Below are positions 25,301 through 36,386 of a DNA stretch of 64,000 bases, one piece after another (the first letter of the stretch is position 1; each line of letters begins with the position of its first letter). The notes beneath the pieces were generated by a model. It ran no database searches. It worked only from the letters and a program-made list of their open reading frames with translations, and was not told the DNA's origin. Both the position numbers and the translations under genes were made by a program. The stretch covers positions 47,244,001-47,308,000 of the forward strand of contig CM060731.1 in NCBI GenBank assembly GCA_030704615.1, in the 5' to 3' direction. Source of the DNA: Takakia lepidozioides (lineage: Eukaryota > Streptophyta > Takakiopsida > Takakiales > Takakiaceae).

Positions 25301-26102
25301 TCTCCCTCAACCCATCTATCTCTTGCATAAGCTTGCTCTTCTCGCTTTTCCATCCCTGCTCTCTTGAAGCATAAATTGCCACAAGCTTTGCATTGGCCTT
25401 TCCATCTTCTGCACGGACCTGCTGCAATTCTGCCACACGGCTTTCTGACTCCGCTACCCTTTTGAAGAAATAGCCCCTCTGAGCATCAGCCTCCACCACA
25501 GTTTTCTTGAGTTCTTCTCTCTCCACTGCCCACGCTGCCTCGGCCGCTGCCTGAGCCGCGACTTTCTCAGCCACCCTTGCTTCGGCGCTTGTTGCACGTT
25601 TCGAAAGCTCAATCCTTTCTCTCTGGAAAGCTGCCTCTAAGGCCCCCTTCTCTCTCACTCTTTCTTCAAGTGTCTGTGTCTTGAATGCTAGACCCCGCAA
25701 ACGCTCCATAGCTTCTTTCAGCATCACTTCCAGTGCCATTCGCCTGAGCTTCGGAGGCCCCCGATACCCATTCTCCTCGGACTCCCCGGATAATTCCTTC
25801 TTTTTCACTACGTTTGTTTCTCTGATCAAAGCACCTAATGCAGCAAACGCTAATGCCACTGCAAAATACTCAGATAAGAGGGGCCAAGATTCTCCTTCAT
25901 TCAAAGTGAAATACTTCGTCATTAGTTTCTGTCTACCCGGGCTAAGGTTCTGTAGTCTTCCTACAAGGTCCGGCCTACCTGAATCTACAGAAAGTCCTAC
26001 CCCAACCATTGTCGAAGAGCTCTTTGATTTTGTGTGATTACTTTCCTCACCATCGGTACAGTCATCTTCCCCCATGAGAACAAGTAGTAAAGTTAATACC
26101 AC
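22343..26102 (-). CDS. Acidic coiled-coil protein of unknown family
   Basis: The first exon (26102 or 26075 down to about 25092) encodes an N-terminus with LSEYFAVALAFAALGALI, a possible membrane or buried helix, followed by about 180 residues of heptad-rich helix (ERVREKGALEAAFQRERIEL and similar) and a basic RRRGG segment. The second exon (about 24792-22343) is one long open frame of more than 800 residues, very rich in Asp, Glu and Ser, with little predicted order. It includes three tandem 41-residue repeats. The first donor at 25091 (AGC AAA then GTAAAT) is in phase 0, while the best acceptors at 24793 or 24811 need one extra base, so a small exon between them or another donor is likely. 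The C-terminus is unclear: after the stop at 22343, acidic coding-like sequence continues in other frames to about 22053. No family was recognised. A structural or scaffold role is only a guess. Confidence 0.65.
22987..23350 (-). repeat. Three tandem 123-bp coding repeats (41 residues each)
   Basis: Equivalent positions recur at 23010, 23133 and 23256, an exact spacing of 123 bp. The repeated peptide contains INAGSARDDM, CSQENEEPPSD and METISSA. Copies are nearly identical at the DNA level, pointing to recent expansion or homogenisation. A fourth, partial unit ends each side. Confidence 0.9.
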
Positions 26103-27288
26103 GCAACAGCGAAATATCTCAACCCAACTCTACGATTAGTCCAAGCACCATGACCCCAGACTACGAAACTACTGAAAAGAGAGTCCTTTGGTAGCATAGG
26201 AGGAAGAGGCGGCAGAATGAGAGACAGACCACCATCAGTAGTACTCCAGTTTCCAACCTCTAGAGGTCTGTAGCTTCTACGATCAAAAGCGAAAGAAAAT
26301 TTTCATATAGATTCTTCTTGCTGCTATCGCCAGGAAAACAATGGTGCCAAAAGCACTAGCGCGCCTAATTCAAAACCCAAAAATGCCCTCTTTCCTTCTC
26401 AGAGACCATGCAGCACTCATTCAGACATCTGCGACACGCCCAACCCGAGCTGGCGAGACACGTTCAGAATACCAGATAATATCTGTGTTAAGAAGCAGAT
26501 CGCAAGATACTCAGGTGAAGTCAGACAAAGCCAGCTCCAATTAGAAAAACCCGAGCTACCATACCAATGCCCTGCCATACGTAAGGACAACCCAGCCCCA
26601 GAAAAGACGTCTGTTTTGTATCAAAGACATAGAAATCTTTGACCATGACGCAACGATCGATGGGGGCAGAGATAGACTCGGTGCTGTAGAGACAGGCACA
26701 GATTGAGTTGTTTCCGTGAACGCTGCCGATTCTCTCGTGCGCCACGTTTGTCACCATCTGCAGCCTGCCTTGTGTCCATCTCTCTCTCACACACTCGCAA
26801 AGAAGACCAAGGTAACTCCTGCGATGAGAAGACGACGGCTTCCCGCGTGGACACTGAGGACGTGGCGCAGCGGGCAGGCGGAGGCCGGGCAGCCACGGAA
26901 TCCCCTCACTATCTGGGACAGAGTGCCGAGGATCGAGCCGTGCCGTCTTCCGTCGGCCGGCCAGTTGCCGTTCATTTCCTGTGCCCGTTAATCATCCATC
27001 TGCGAGCCACTCCGTTAATTAACGTCGTCTGTACCTAACGGGCGGAGAGAACTCCCGCACGACAACCGCGGGGCACCACACGCTGCTGCAGCGCGGTGAC
27101 CGCAAGATTCTGTGTGGTCGCGATGTGGGCCACGAGTGCCGATCTCTTATCTAGACTGGATTGGCTTGGGTGACGGTTGGAGCCCACTTTCGTCCACCTC
27201 GGCGTTTATCATCCACGTACCCGTCAATCTATTTCTGTTCCCGACCGTAAATTTACAAAGGAACAGACAAACGAGTTTTTCATTGTCC

Positions 27289-27291
<3 letters not shown>

Positions 27292-27320
<29 letters not shown>
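27292..27320. repeat. (CT)n microsatellite
   Basis: About 14 dinucleotide units. Confidence 0.9.
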
Positions 27321-27323
<3 letters not shown>

Positions 27324-29230
27324 CCTAACTTGAAAAGGCTAAGCAGAAATTTGAACACAAAAACAGTCTTGATCTTGACTCTTCACTCTTCAAAGTTCAC
27401 AGGCTCTTCAATCTATGAAATCTTGTTGCGGGGATTGGAGGGTTGGGGTATCCTATGCAGACGTCCCTGTTTTCTACATATCCTACTGTCACGCAAACTG
27501 TCGGTGAGGTTCACATGCTTGTGAGTTGAATGGATTCCAACAAGCGGATGAGAGAGGGAAAGAATCTCGAGAGATAGAGCAAGAACACTGATTCCATACA
27601 TTCAATGCTGGTCTGCACCATTGAATGGGTAGTAAGTGTGCCATGTTTAGATGTCAGTTGGTGTAAATGTGGGAACCGCAGCACAGTTTCTCCGTTGATG
27701 ATGATAGGTCTCCAGTCTTAAGGTTCACAAGGAGACCTATCTGTCAGGGTCAAAGTACCGACCTCTAAATAAGTCCGATATCCATGTTGTCATACATTAT
27801 TGGTTATTTCCAATTGAATGCAGTCTGTACAATCAGGTTTCTCTGGAATGACGTCGAGGAGGGCTTATTACGGAGCACGACAAACTTCATGGATGTAGGT
27901 GCCAGTAGGTGGAAGCATGTCTTGCAATTAGCCACTCCTTAATCCACACGTTACATGTTACATCCAGAAATACTGTCAAAACTGGTGACTACTTACTGGT
28001 CCTACAGCAATCCGTGCATCTGTTCAGGGTACCTAATCACAAGGTTTGTGTTGACAGCATCTGGATTGTAGTACACGTAATCTTCTGATATGTAGTGCAT
28101 TTCTACTGACACATGCATTCTGCGCACTTGACTTCAAGCCATTTATGTCTATGTCTTCAGAGCTTCCAGCTTTCCAGGATTCTTTAGTTGGGAGGAATTC
28201 CCATCTCCACACAGTGCACATCCTCCATCCACAAATGCAGTCCTCTTTGAGCCCTAATTAACGATGCCAGTAGGCAAGCTGTTCTTATCATTGTGCCTAT
28301 CAACGCATACCCGTGTAATTCTCAACCTCTCACACTCGTTCTGGGCTTGTTGCAAATTTTATATCACTACCCCTACCAGGTCCAATATAAAATGTCCGTC
28401 TTTCGATGGCAAAGGCCTACCTAGCCCTACCTCTCGCCCCCTAATGTCTCCCTTTCCCCTGAAGACAGTGGACGCTTGCGGTAGATTTGAGCAGATCTTT
28501 GTCGTGGATGTAAAACTGATTGAACAGGAGATCAATGACAGATTGTCACGGCAAGCAGTTGTGCCTGTACGTGAGCCAGTCAGCACTACAGACATGAGAT
28601 ACAGCCTACCGGGACTTGTGCTTCTCAAATTACAATTGCTTTCTTAGGGCCGACTCCACCATATGCAAAGTATCATTCAGATTCCATAAGAAAAACTCTT
28701 TGCCAATAGAAAGCTGGGAGGTCCGGTCAGGGAGCACCGTCACGACGTGTGGGATGAGCTTCCAGGAAACGAGTTGATCGTAGCAGCACTTGCCAGAAAT
28801 CTTCCAAAGCAGCATAATGAAGCAGACTCCTATGTGATACTTACCTCTACGCCCTGGTACACCTGGTAAGCAAAACAGATCTGCGTATACATAAGCCGAA
28901 ACCAAGAATTGAAGAGGCCATCTGCTCAGAAATCTGGTGGAGGAGGTGGCCTGCAGCAGAAACCTGTAAGAAGAGCAACATACGAAATACGTATGTAGGT
29001 ACTCAATACAACGCCACCAGCTACGGCCCTTCACACGCGTCTTTCTACCATACTACCGTTGTCAGCTCACTTGTCATTTTCCCTTCCGCGCTCGGGGACA
29101 GCATTTGAAAAAACAACAAGTGAAAGTAAGAATGGAAGTAAAAACTGGAGCGAGGGTTCGGGCACGTGAATAGCGTCGTTGTCCCGTCCGCCATCGCAGG
29201 CGCTCCAGAGCTTTGTGGATTCATTGTCAT

Positions 29231-29257
29231 TTCTCTCTCTCTCTCTCTCTCTCTCTC
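29231..29257. repeat. (CT)n microsatellite
   Basis: About 13 dinucleotide units. Confidence 0.9.
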
Positions 29258-29690
29258 CGGTTTGTATTCTTTCTCGGATATCGGGCTTGATTGGATTGAT
29301 CGCAGCAGGTGGCGGTGATGGCGGCCGGTGGCGGCCGGTTGAACAATGTGGCCACGCCTTCCTCGAACGCTTCCTTCCTCTTCCACCTCGCATCGTTTCT
29401 TATGTGCGTCAGTCGGTCCATCGTTTTCAGTTGTAGTGATCTACGATTATGAACGTTTTTTTTTTCTCCCGGTTTCGTTTCTTGAATGCAACTTGCCTGT
29501 GTTTCTCTTATTCTCGTAAACTCGTTTCGTTGCGTTGAAAAAACAAACTGAGAATTCATTCTCGGAATTTGCTGTATGCTTTATTTGTAAGTTCACGATG
29601 ATGAAAAAGATCCAGCCCTCAGTGCTCTTTGGTGAATCTCAGTGTTCTTAAGGAAATCTGTTACGTCATTTATCTGATTCTTTATATGCG

Positions 29691-29729
29691 TCTCTCTCTC
29701 TCTCTCTCTCTCTCGCTATATATATATAT
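29691..29729. repeat. (TC)n followed by (TA)n microsatellite
   Basis: A TC run of about 12 units at 29691-29714 passes into a TATATATATATA run at 29717-29729. It is absent from the duplicated copy at 36.4 kb. Confidence 0.9.
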
Positions 29730-31050
29730 GTACCAAACAAGACGTATGGAACATCAAGCATCTTCTTCAACACATTTTTTCAGTCAGCCGAGTCTTGAAC
29801 AAAGCAGAATGCAGTCAATCATCATACATTTTCCTATCGGCAAAACTGCTTGTGAGTTTAAGACTCTGCCAATCTAGTCTGGTCGATGGCAGAAAAGCAT
29901 GCTGTTTCACGTTAAGGAGCATATTTGGTAGAATGTGAGGTGCCAATTGGCCGTTAGCATGGATATAAGTGTAATATGGAGGTTCCTAATGTTAAGGTTG
30001 CCTGCTCAACACATCCTGATGGAGAATTGGACAATGAGAGCAGAAATCACTTGAATGTGCTTCCTTAAAAGAAACCATCCAGGCTGTGTACAAGGTCAGG
30101 GTGCTCCTGGATCGGTCAATAGTTGACCGGAAATTCTCAGTTGATCTCTTAAAAGGCCTTAATTCTCAGTTGTCAGTTCTCAGTTGCCTGATCTACATTC
30201 ACACCACACCCTCTGTGCACATCTGTGCTGGAAGAGCGCCTCTGCCTCTTAATTTTTCATACTTCCTGCTTTTCGTTGAGCACCTTTCCAGTTTGTTTCT
30301 TTTTCTGTCCTAGGTAACTGCTGGACTTAGTGGCTTACCGGAGTTTTGACAGAATCCCACCAGACAAGCAGAACCCTCATTTGTCAAGGTGATGTCTTTT
30401 CACATGTATGTAGTGCCTGGGTTTAAGCATATACAGACCGTACCAAATTTGACTAGATGAGAAAGTTTTGTGTTTGGAACATCAACTAAATCATGCCAAG
30501 ATAGCACTTGAATTTGGGTAATAAGAGTGGAATCCCTCATGGGCATGTGACTGTTCGTCACTGTCCTGCTCTAATTTTGTCCTGTCTCAAGAGTGCACGC
30601 CCAAATCCATCCTCTGTACCTGGAACACCACTCTGTAAAGTTTCTATCTGTGAGTTTGTACGATCAACGTGACTTTATCATGGATGCTTTCCATGGTGTG
30701 CAAGCAGGTTCCTGTATGTTTTCTCCTGGCATTTTGGGCGTCAGGCTGCTTCGCTTCCACAGTCTGGGGGTTTTGGCTGGTTCTTCAAGGTCTGACCTCA
30801 GCCTTTCCTATATTAGGCGAAATGGTATGTTGTGTACTGCACAAAATTCGGCCATGGGTGCAGTTGTCGTCCGCAGTGGTTTTGTAAATGATTCTGCATT
30901 GATGGTATTCATGCATGCAGGTATGTCATACATTTTAAATTTGGGAATTGGAAACCTGACCCTATTGATGGGGTTTTTACACATGCAAATGTCAAGTTCT
31001 AGTCATGCACATTCATCTGAAGCAGCGCAGCTTGCATTGCTGATGTGCAG

Positions 31051-33103
31051 TACTTGACATTCTGTGGCTTCACGTTCCAAATGGTGGCTCTATTCACCTG
31101 TCTTCTGTCGTATCTCTTTCCAGAGGTATGTGAGATAGAAAGTAGAACGGAAATGCTTAAAAGAGGAAAATCACTGAGGGTTACTGCAGCGCTCAAGTAC
31201 AAGAGTAGTCGTGCAGGATGGGGAGAGAGAGAGTTGTTATTGCAGTCATTTGTGGCCATGGACCTTGTACCCATTATGGACTCAGCTAGAAGTTATGGGA
31301 GGAGAGAGGCACTTCAATATCCCTGATTTGCTCTTTCCAGCAGCAAAACCTGCTGGTTTAGACAGATTTAGTCTAGCCTTCCAGATATTCTGCAAGACCA
31401 AACTGGAAACGCTGTACTTGGGGAATTTAGCAGCGCATTATACTTTGCTCTTAGACAGCAATGAATGACTGTATTACTCTCAATGATTTTCCCTACCAGA
31501 CACTTCACTGGACTAGAAAGGTGTATTCAGAGCCATCTTGTATCTTGATTGGCAGACAAAGGGAGTGAAGCGATTAGCCGATGATCTGTCATGTGCCAGC
31601 TTTGGTATTGCCAATGTCATCACCCTCCTCTATTGGACCATATATTTCCTCACCAGCAAGCCTGTTGAAGGTAGCTTGGTTGCAACCGCTGAAAGAACAG
31701 TTGAACGAGGCTTGTATGTCCTAACACAGAACCATTTATCTCGGTGATCTGTCAGTGACCTTTATTCATTGTCTTCTGCTTCCTTTTCTATTTGTCGTGT
31801 TGTATCTATTTGTGGATGTGGGTGCCTGTGTTCTCTACATCAGGCTTCTTGGACTCATATTCATGAATGCTGGAGAGCTTTGAAGATACTGTGGGAGACT
31901 TTAAAGGAGGTATTGCATTTGCAGAGCTACAGGACCGTTGTGGCGATCATTGATAGTGCATTTGGGCAATGCTGGTGTCGCCTGGACTGACATCCTCATC
32001 TCAGAGCGCACTTTTAGGTGCTCCTTTTACCTTCCTGTTTCTTATTTACCTCTCTTACCACCGTCCCCCAAATTTTGGGCCATTGGAGAATCATTCTCCT
32101 TGATCATTTTTTTAAGTAGCTCCTTCTGTACTCAGATGTGCATCGGTATTTATGCTTCTCTTGAGTGCATTCTGAGACTATTTGTTGGACTTCTTGAGCA
32201 GCTATTTTTGGGTCATAGGATGGCAGTATCATAGAAGTTCAGAAAGGCCAGTGTTCTTCACATTCACTAGGATCATCATTCTGTGCTAAGTGCTGTCTAG
32301 GATTGAATTCTAACACCAGGATTCTACCAAGGTCGATCTGGTGTTCTGCTCCTCACTATATTAGATCAAAAAGTCTGTGTGTGTGCCTCTGTATGGTCTC
32401 AATGAGTGTCTGTGCACTGCCATCACTCCACTCTAGCAATGGATCTCATGCCTGTACCTTTCTTACTTCACTTAATTTGCCTCCTGTCTGCGGGTGTTAA
32501 TTTGTTGAAATCACATCAGCAAACTTTCTTCATATGATGTACACATTGATTTGTTCTCTCTTTTCCTGTGTGCTCTCCTTAATTTTGTCGTCTCCTGCCC
32601 AGGAAATGGTCGCTCCGGATGGCTATGCTATTTGTCATATTGTATGTCATATGGATACACATCTGTGCTGCTCAGAATGAGGTCAGATCCCCTGCTTCTG
32701 TTCATAAAACTTCAATGTAGCTTGAGAGCTGCACATCATGATTGAGAACAGCCTTTCTGCAAAAAGAGCTTGGAGAGAAAACCAGATGATTCTATAACAG
32801 AAATGCAGAGGATTGTATGCAGACTGTTATTCTCATGTGACACGTTCAGTTAACGTCTTCCATCCGACAATATCATTTGTCGTCGTGAGTTTGTCTTGGG
32901 GCTGAACATGGAACACATACAGCTGATTTAGGAACTGTATGCAGGTGTACCCATATCCATTTCTAAATGCGATGCATCAACCTGAGGGCTTCATTGTGGT
33001 GGCCGTAATTGGGCTCTCCTCCATCTTCTGCTTCTTCAAGGCAGGCTCCAAGCTTGCTATCCGTGGCAGCTCGCCACAGTTAAAAAAGTTGAAACTGATA
33101 TAA
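31051..33103 (+). CDS. FAR-17a/AIG1-like multi-pass membrane protein (5' exons unresolved)
   Basis: Five exons join in phase: 31051-31125, 31556-31670, 31933-32017, 32603-32681 and 32945-33103. They encode YLTFCGFTFQMVALFTCLLS, then RLADDLSCASFGIANVITLL with YWTIYFLTS, then SLIVHLGNAGVAWTDILISE, then RMAMLFVILYVIWIHICA, then VYPYPFLNAM and a last hydrophobic helix before a stop at 33101-33103. Five hydrophobic segments, the early YLTF...Q motif, the YW pair, the conserved H..N......D segment and the late YPYPFL motif match my memory of the FAR-17a/AIG1 family of membrane proteins. Animal members hydrolyse bioactive lipids, and the plant members are uncharacterised. One or more N-terminal exons must lie upstream in 30600-31000. 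A candidate hydrophobic stretch is at 30699-30794, but its joins could not be placed. Confidence 0.6.
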
Positions 33104-34798
33104 ATTGGTCTTCATATTGTTTATCTGAGCAGTGACATGTTCACAGAAACCAAGACCTAAGTTTGGTAATATACAGATCCTCAAATCATTCATAGATGTC
33201 ACTTATATGGAAGATCAACTTTTCATCTTATCAAGATGCCGAGTTGCTGATATCACCCACTTCTACACTGGAAAGGTAAATGTACCCTCACCTGTCTTCT
33301 GTTACTTCGCAGGATGTGTAAAGTTAGGTGTGAGTGTGAGAGAACCAGCATTTAGTGCATGAAATCAGAAAATCAATCGTTAACAAGGGTACATTGCATA
33401 GAAATAGTGTCACCAGAAGTGCTTATCAACCCAACCATGATTAGCTTTGGACAACAGTCTCTCTTTCATTAGGGTGAATTTTTCTCAACAAAACTGTGGA
33501 GGTGAAGTTTTGCAGAACATAGAGAAGCACAGAAAGGGTGCAAAATGTTCTAGTTGTGTATTAACATGACCAAGGTCTATTGGGTTATGATGATAATGTT
33601 CTCCAATTGTACGTGTCAGGTTCCTGGTCATAAATCTGAACAGTATCTTTTCATTACAATGGAGGTGTAGTGTATATTTTATTGCTTTGTTGTTGGCTCC
33701 TCTTTATTCTAAAGAGGAGACTACGCATCAGTGTCAAAAATCGCTAAGCCCCTGTTGTGCCTTCCCCACGCGTCACCTCATCTCTCTTTTTTGAAAACTA
33801 CTTCCTTCCTGTGCCTCCAGGTAGCACCTCCCTTAGGTAACATCTCTTTATTGAACAATTTATGAAGAATAATTTGATAATTTTCTCAAGTTTATTAGGA
33901 GATTTTACTATTCACAAAGAGGAGCCATACGCTACTAGCCGCTTGTTAGATTTAGCCATGTAGGACATTGGTAAGGACGTAAACAAGATTGTGTCAGATT
34001 TACTCTTTGATATTATTTCGTAACAACTGCTGCAAGATTCTCATGGATCTGCTTTTCATTCATGAAGGGAAACTTTCTTTCTCCTTGGAGAGGGGAAACA
34101 TTTTGCATTAATAAGGTGTAGAGTTCAAATCTAATCCTTAGCTCAAGGAAATATGAAATTTGTTGGACCTGCTTATATTGAGTTTTGCAGGGTTTTTTTT
34201 TTAGAGTCAATGATAAAAAAACTAGTGTCTTATTTTCTTCATGTTGGAAGAGAATTAAAGTTGGTGTGTAGTGGGTGACAAGACAAGAATATCTTAATCC
34301 TCTCCATCATCCTTGCTGAAGACCACAAGATTGGGTTTTCCCAGCTTCTGTCTCTCACTGTTCCATATATATCAAAACACACAAGCAAACTTATAGGTAA
34401 TCAGAGCTCTCCAAGTTCACTATATTCTGGGCCCAAAGTAATCTGCTCCAGGATAGTTCATGAACACAATATATCATCTAGCTGTGGACCACCAAGCAGT
34501 CACATAGACAATTGCAGCTTTTCCATGTGACTGTGTTAAAATTTCAAGCATCAACAAATTTGGTAGTGCACTGAGCAGTGCTTCCATAATACTCATGGTA
34601 TAAATTGTAATTGTTATACATCCCTTACAGTATCACTACCAAAGAAACCGAGAAAGAAGCTCGGTGTGCTACTAGTACTCCTTCTAATGAATTCCTGTCC
34701 TTCCCAAGACCAAGGGCTCTCCAGTGGATCAGCACCAGGATCAAGAATACAGACTTGCCACTTTTGCACCATCAAGATTTTCATAATCCTAAGATAAT
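33104..34798. other. 3' flank of the AIG1-like gene and shared duplication end
   Basis: No gene is visible. The block 34065-34500 is the right-hand end of the duplication and recurs at 38225-38685. The segment 33700-33960 contains several copies of AAAGAGGAG and TCTCTTTATT in both orientations, perhaps a decayed inverted-repeat element. Confidence 0.35.
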
Positions 34799-36130
34799 TT
34801 AATCGACAATCATGTCTACCAGTGTAGATCCTTCATATTCCTCTTTCCAGGCGCCCGTCGGATCAGGAAAACGAACTTGCAGCAGAAGCTGCTTATAATT
34901 TTGCCACTCCTGGAGGCTCTGGGATGCACTACACATATTATGCCCTGCACCTGATCCCTCTGCAATAGCCTCAGAACCTTCAGATTCCGCTTCCGGATCA
35001 GCACAAGGATCCTGCACAAGTTGCTGAAAACCTTGCCCCTGGAGGCTCTGGGATGCATTACAAGTATCATGCCCTGCAACTGATCCCTCTCTAATAGCCT
35101 CAGATCCTTCATATTCCTCTTTCCAGGCGCCCGTCGGATCAGGAAAACGAACTTGCAGCAGAAGCTGCTTATAATTTTGCCACTCCTGGAGGCTCTGGGA
35201 TGCATTACATGTATTATGCCCTGCACCTGATCCCTCTGCAATAGCCTCAGATCCTTCAGATTCCGCTTCCGGATCAGCACAAGGATCCTGTAGAAGTTGC
35301 TCTAAACCTTGCCACTCCTGTAGGCTCCGGGATGCACCTGATCTTGCACCGTATTCCGTAATAGCCTCAGATCCTAATTCAGATTCCTCTTCCAAGGAGG
35401 TCCCTGCCTGATCAGCACAAGGATTCTGCATAAGAGGCTCATAATATTGCCTCTCCTCTAGCTGGGATGCGCTATACATATGCCCTGTACCTGATCCCTC
35501 TGTAATAGCCTCAATACGTACGTTGTATGTCTCAGCACCATGGAGGGTCGATGAGCTCTGCTCTGTTCCTGATCCCTGTACCTCATAACGTGGCTCCACT
35601 CCCTGGTGTGTCAGAGCCGAAACCTGGCTCGTCTCAGCAGCCATATGGACATTGAGGTATGACCCGTGCGCCGGAACACCATAGCTCCGCAAACAGCCCA
35701 TGTGGTGGAGAACCTTTTGATGAGATTCGCGCAATTGCGCTCCTAACCTCTCCAACTCCACAAGATTCAATCGTTGGAGGCAAATTTCATCTCCCCACAA
35801 CATTCCTGAAAGTTCTTTCGAGGCACTCAATTCTGCCTGCAATTTCCAAACTTGGTCACGCAACGTGCTCAAGTTCCCCGCATCAGTGCAGTGACTCTTC
35901 TCTTGGCGTTCATGGGATGCGTCAAACCGTTCGATAACATCCCCAATAGACCGATTACAGAACTGCACGAGTTTTCCAGAAGGAGAGAATGCAATTACCG
36001 CCACATCCACATCACAAAGAATCGCCAACTCTTTCGCTTTCTTGAGCAATCCATCCCTACGCTTTGAAAACGTCACCTTTGCCTTGGCTTCGTCCTCCAA
36101 TCTCTTGATCTCAATTTTAGCACGGCCCAT
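34799..36130 (-). CDS. MADS-box transcription factor, intronless, with repeat-rich C-terminus
   Basis: A single uninterrupted frame of 443 codons starts at 36130. Residues 1-60 are a full MADS domain (MGRAKIEIKRLEDEAKAKVT, FSKRRDGLLKKAKELAILCD, VAVIAFSPSGKLVQF), which binds CArG-box DNA as a dimer in the nucleus. Residues from about 87 to 145 resemble a K domain, with LRDQVWKLQAELSASKEL and ELERLGAQLRESHQKVL as leucine-rich helices, so it is MIKC-like. The remaining 300 residues are Glu/Ser/Gly/Gln-rich and contain repeated units with GSEAIAEGSGAGH and SLQEWQNYKQLLLQVRFPDP. MIKC genes normally have several introns, and none is present here, which suggests a retrogene or unusual intron loss. 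It lies between the two copies of a segmental duplication, on the opposite strand. The subfamily was not assigned. Confidence 0.9.
   Translation of the reverse strand: MGRAKIEIKRLEDEAKAKVTFSKRRDGLLKKAKELAILCDVDVAVIAFSPSGKLVQFCNRSIGDVIERFDASHERQEKSHCTDAGNLSTLRDQVWKLQAELSASKELSGMLWGDEICLQRLNLVELERLGAQLRESHQKVLHHMGCLRSYGVPAHGSYLNVHMAAETSQVSALTHQGVEPRYEVQGSGTEQSSSTLHGAETYNVRIEAITEGSGTGHMYSASQLEERQYYEPLMQNPCADQAGTSLEEESELGSEAITEYGARSGASRSLQEWQGLEQLLQDPCADPEAESEGSEAIAEGSGAGHNTCNASQSLQEWQNYKQLLLQVRFPDPTGAWKEEYEGSEAIREGSVAGHDTCNASQSLQGQGFQQLVQDPCADPEAESEGSEAIAEGSGAGHNMCSASQSLQEWQNYKQLLLQVRFPDPTGAWKEEYEGSTLVDMIVD
34831..35291 (-). repeat. 276-bp (92-residue) coding repeat in the MADS C-terminus
   Basis: The segment starting at 34831 recurs at 35107, an offset of 276 bp, with about 180 bp almost identical between copies. 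Each 92-residue superunit is made of two shorter related halves that share SEAI.EGS.AGH and SQSL. The length is a multiple of three, so the frame is kept. Confidence 0.9.
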
Positions 36131-36386
36131 CCCGATCCGGCAACTCTACTCTCTCTAGGGTCAAGAAACAAGCTGAAGATTGCTCACTATCAACGAGCAC
36201 GCTCACTAGAACCTCCTCCCAAGCAAGCTTTGCTTCCGATCAATCCCCTGCTGCAAGGTGAGCTCCAAGCTGAGCTCCAACAAACCTTCCTCGCACACAA
36301 TCGGAATGAGGAAGGCGGGAACTCATATACCCAGGTTTGCCAGTGGATGGATGCAAGATCCATCCATTCATCCATCCATAATCTAT
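36131..36386. promoter_or_regulatory. Upstream region of the MADS gene
   Basis: This 256-bp stretch separates the MADS start from duplication copy B and should hold its leader and proximal promoter. No clear element was recognised. A short ATCCATCCATTC tract lies near 36357-36377. Confidence 0.35.

Larger units (their letters stand above)
26103..29557. other. Unassigned intergenic region
   Basis: Bases 26103 to about 26350 should contain the 5' leader of the coiled-coil gene. Bases 26700-27130 are distinctly GC-rich, with CpG-containing frames that lack motifs. The rest has short unrelated frames: a plus frame at 28264-28647 containing FEQIFVVDVKLIEQEIND is the most protein-like, and a 134-codon minus frame lies at 28630-29034. 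I could not connect either to a gene. Two CT microsatellites are listed separately. Confidence 0.3.
29558..34500 (+). repeat. Segmental duplication, copy A
   Basis: Long collinear stretches here match 36387-38685 at high identity in the same orientation. Examples are the phrase CTGTATGCTTTATTTGTAAG at 29571, the stretch from 29735, the exon at 31051 and the block 34065-34500. Copy A contains about 2.65 kb (31415-34065) and a further 0.3 kb (30275-30590) missing from copy B, and copy B has about 0.45 kb near 36430-36895 absent here. Copy A is the version that retains a plausible intact gene. Confidence 0.85.

Noticed and set aside
26621-27038. Overlapping GC-rich frames on both strands
   Set aside because: Length is explained by high GC content, and no domain is recognisable in any of them.
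31538-31747. Continuous 69-codon reading through the AIG1-like exon
   Set aside because: It runs past a good donor at 31671. Splicing there to 31933 restores the conserved family order, so the unspliced tail is intronic.
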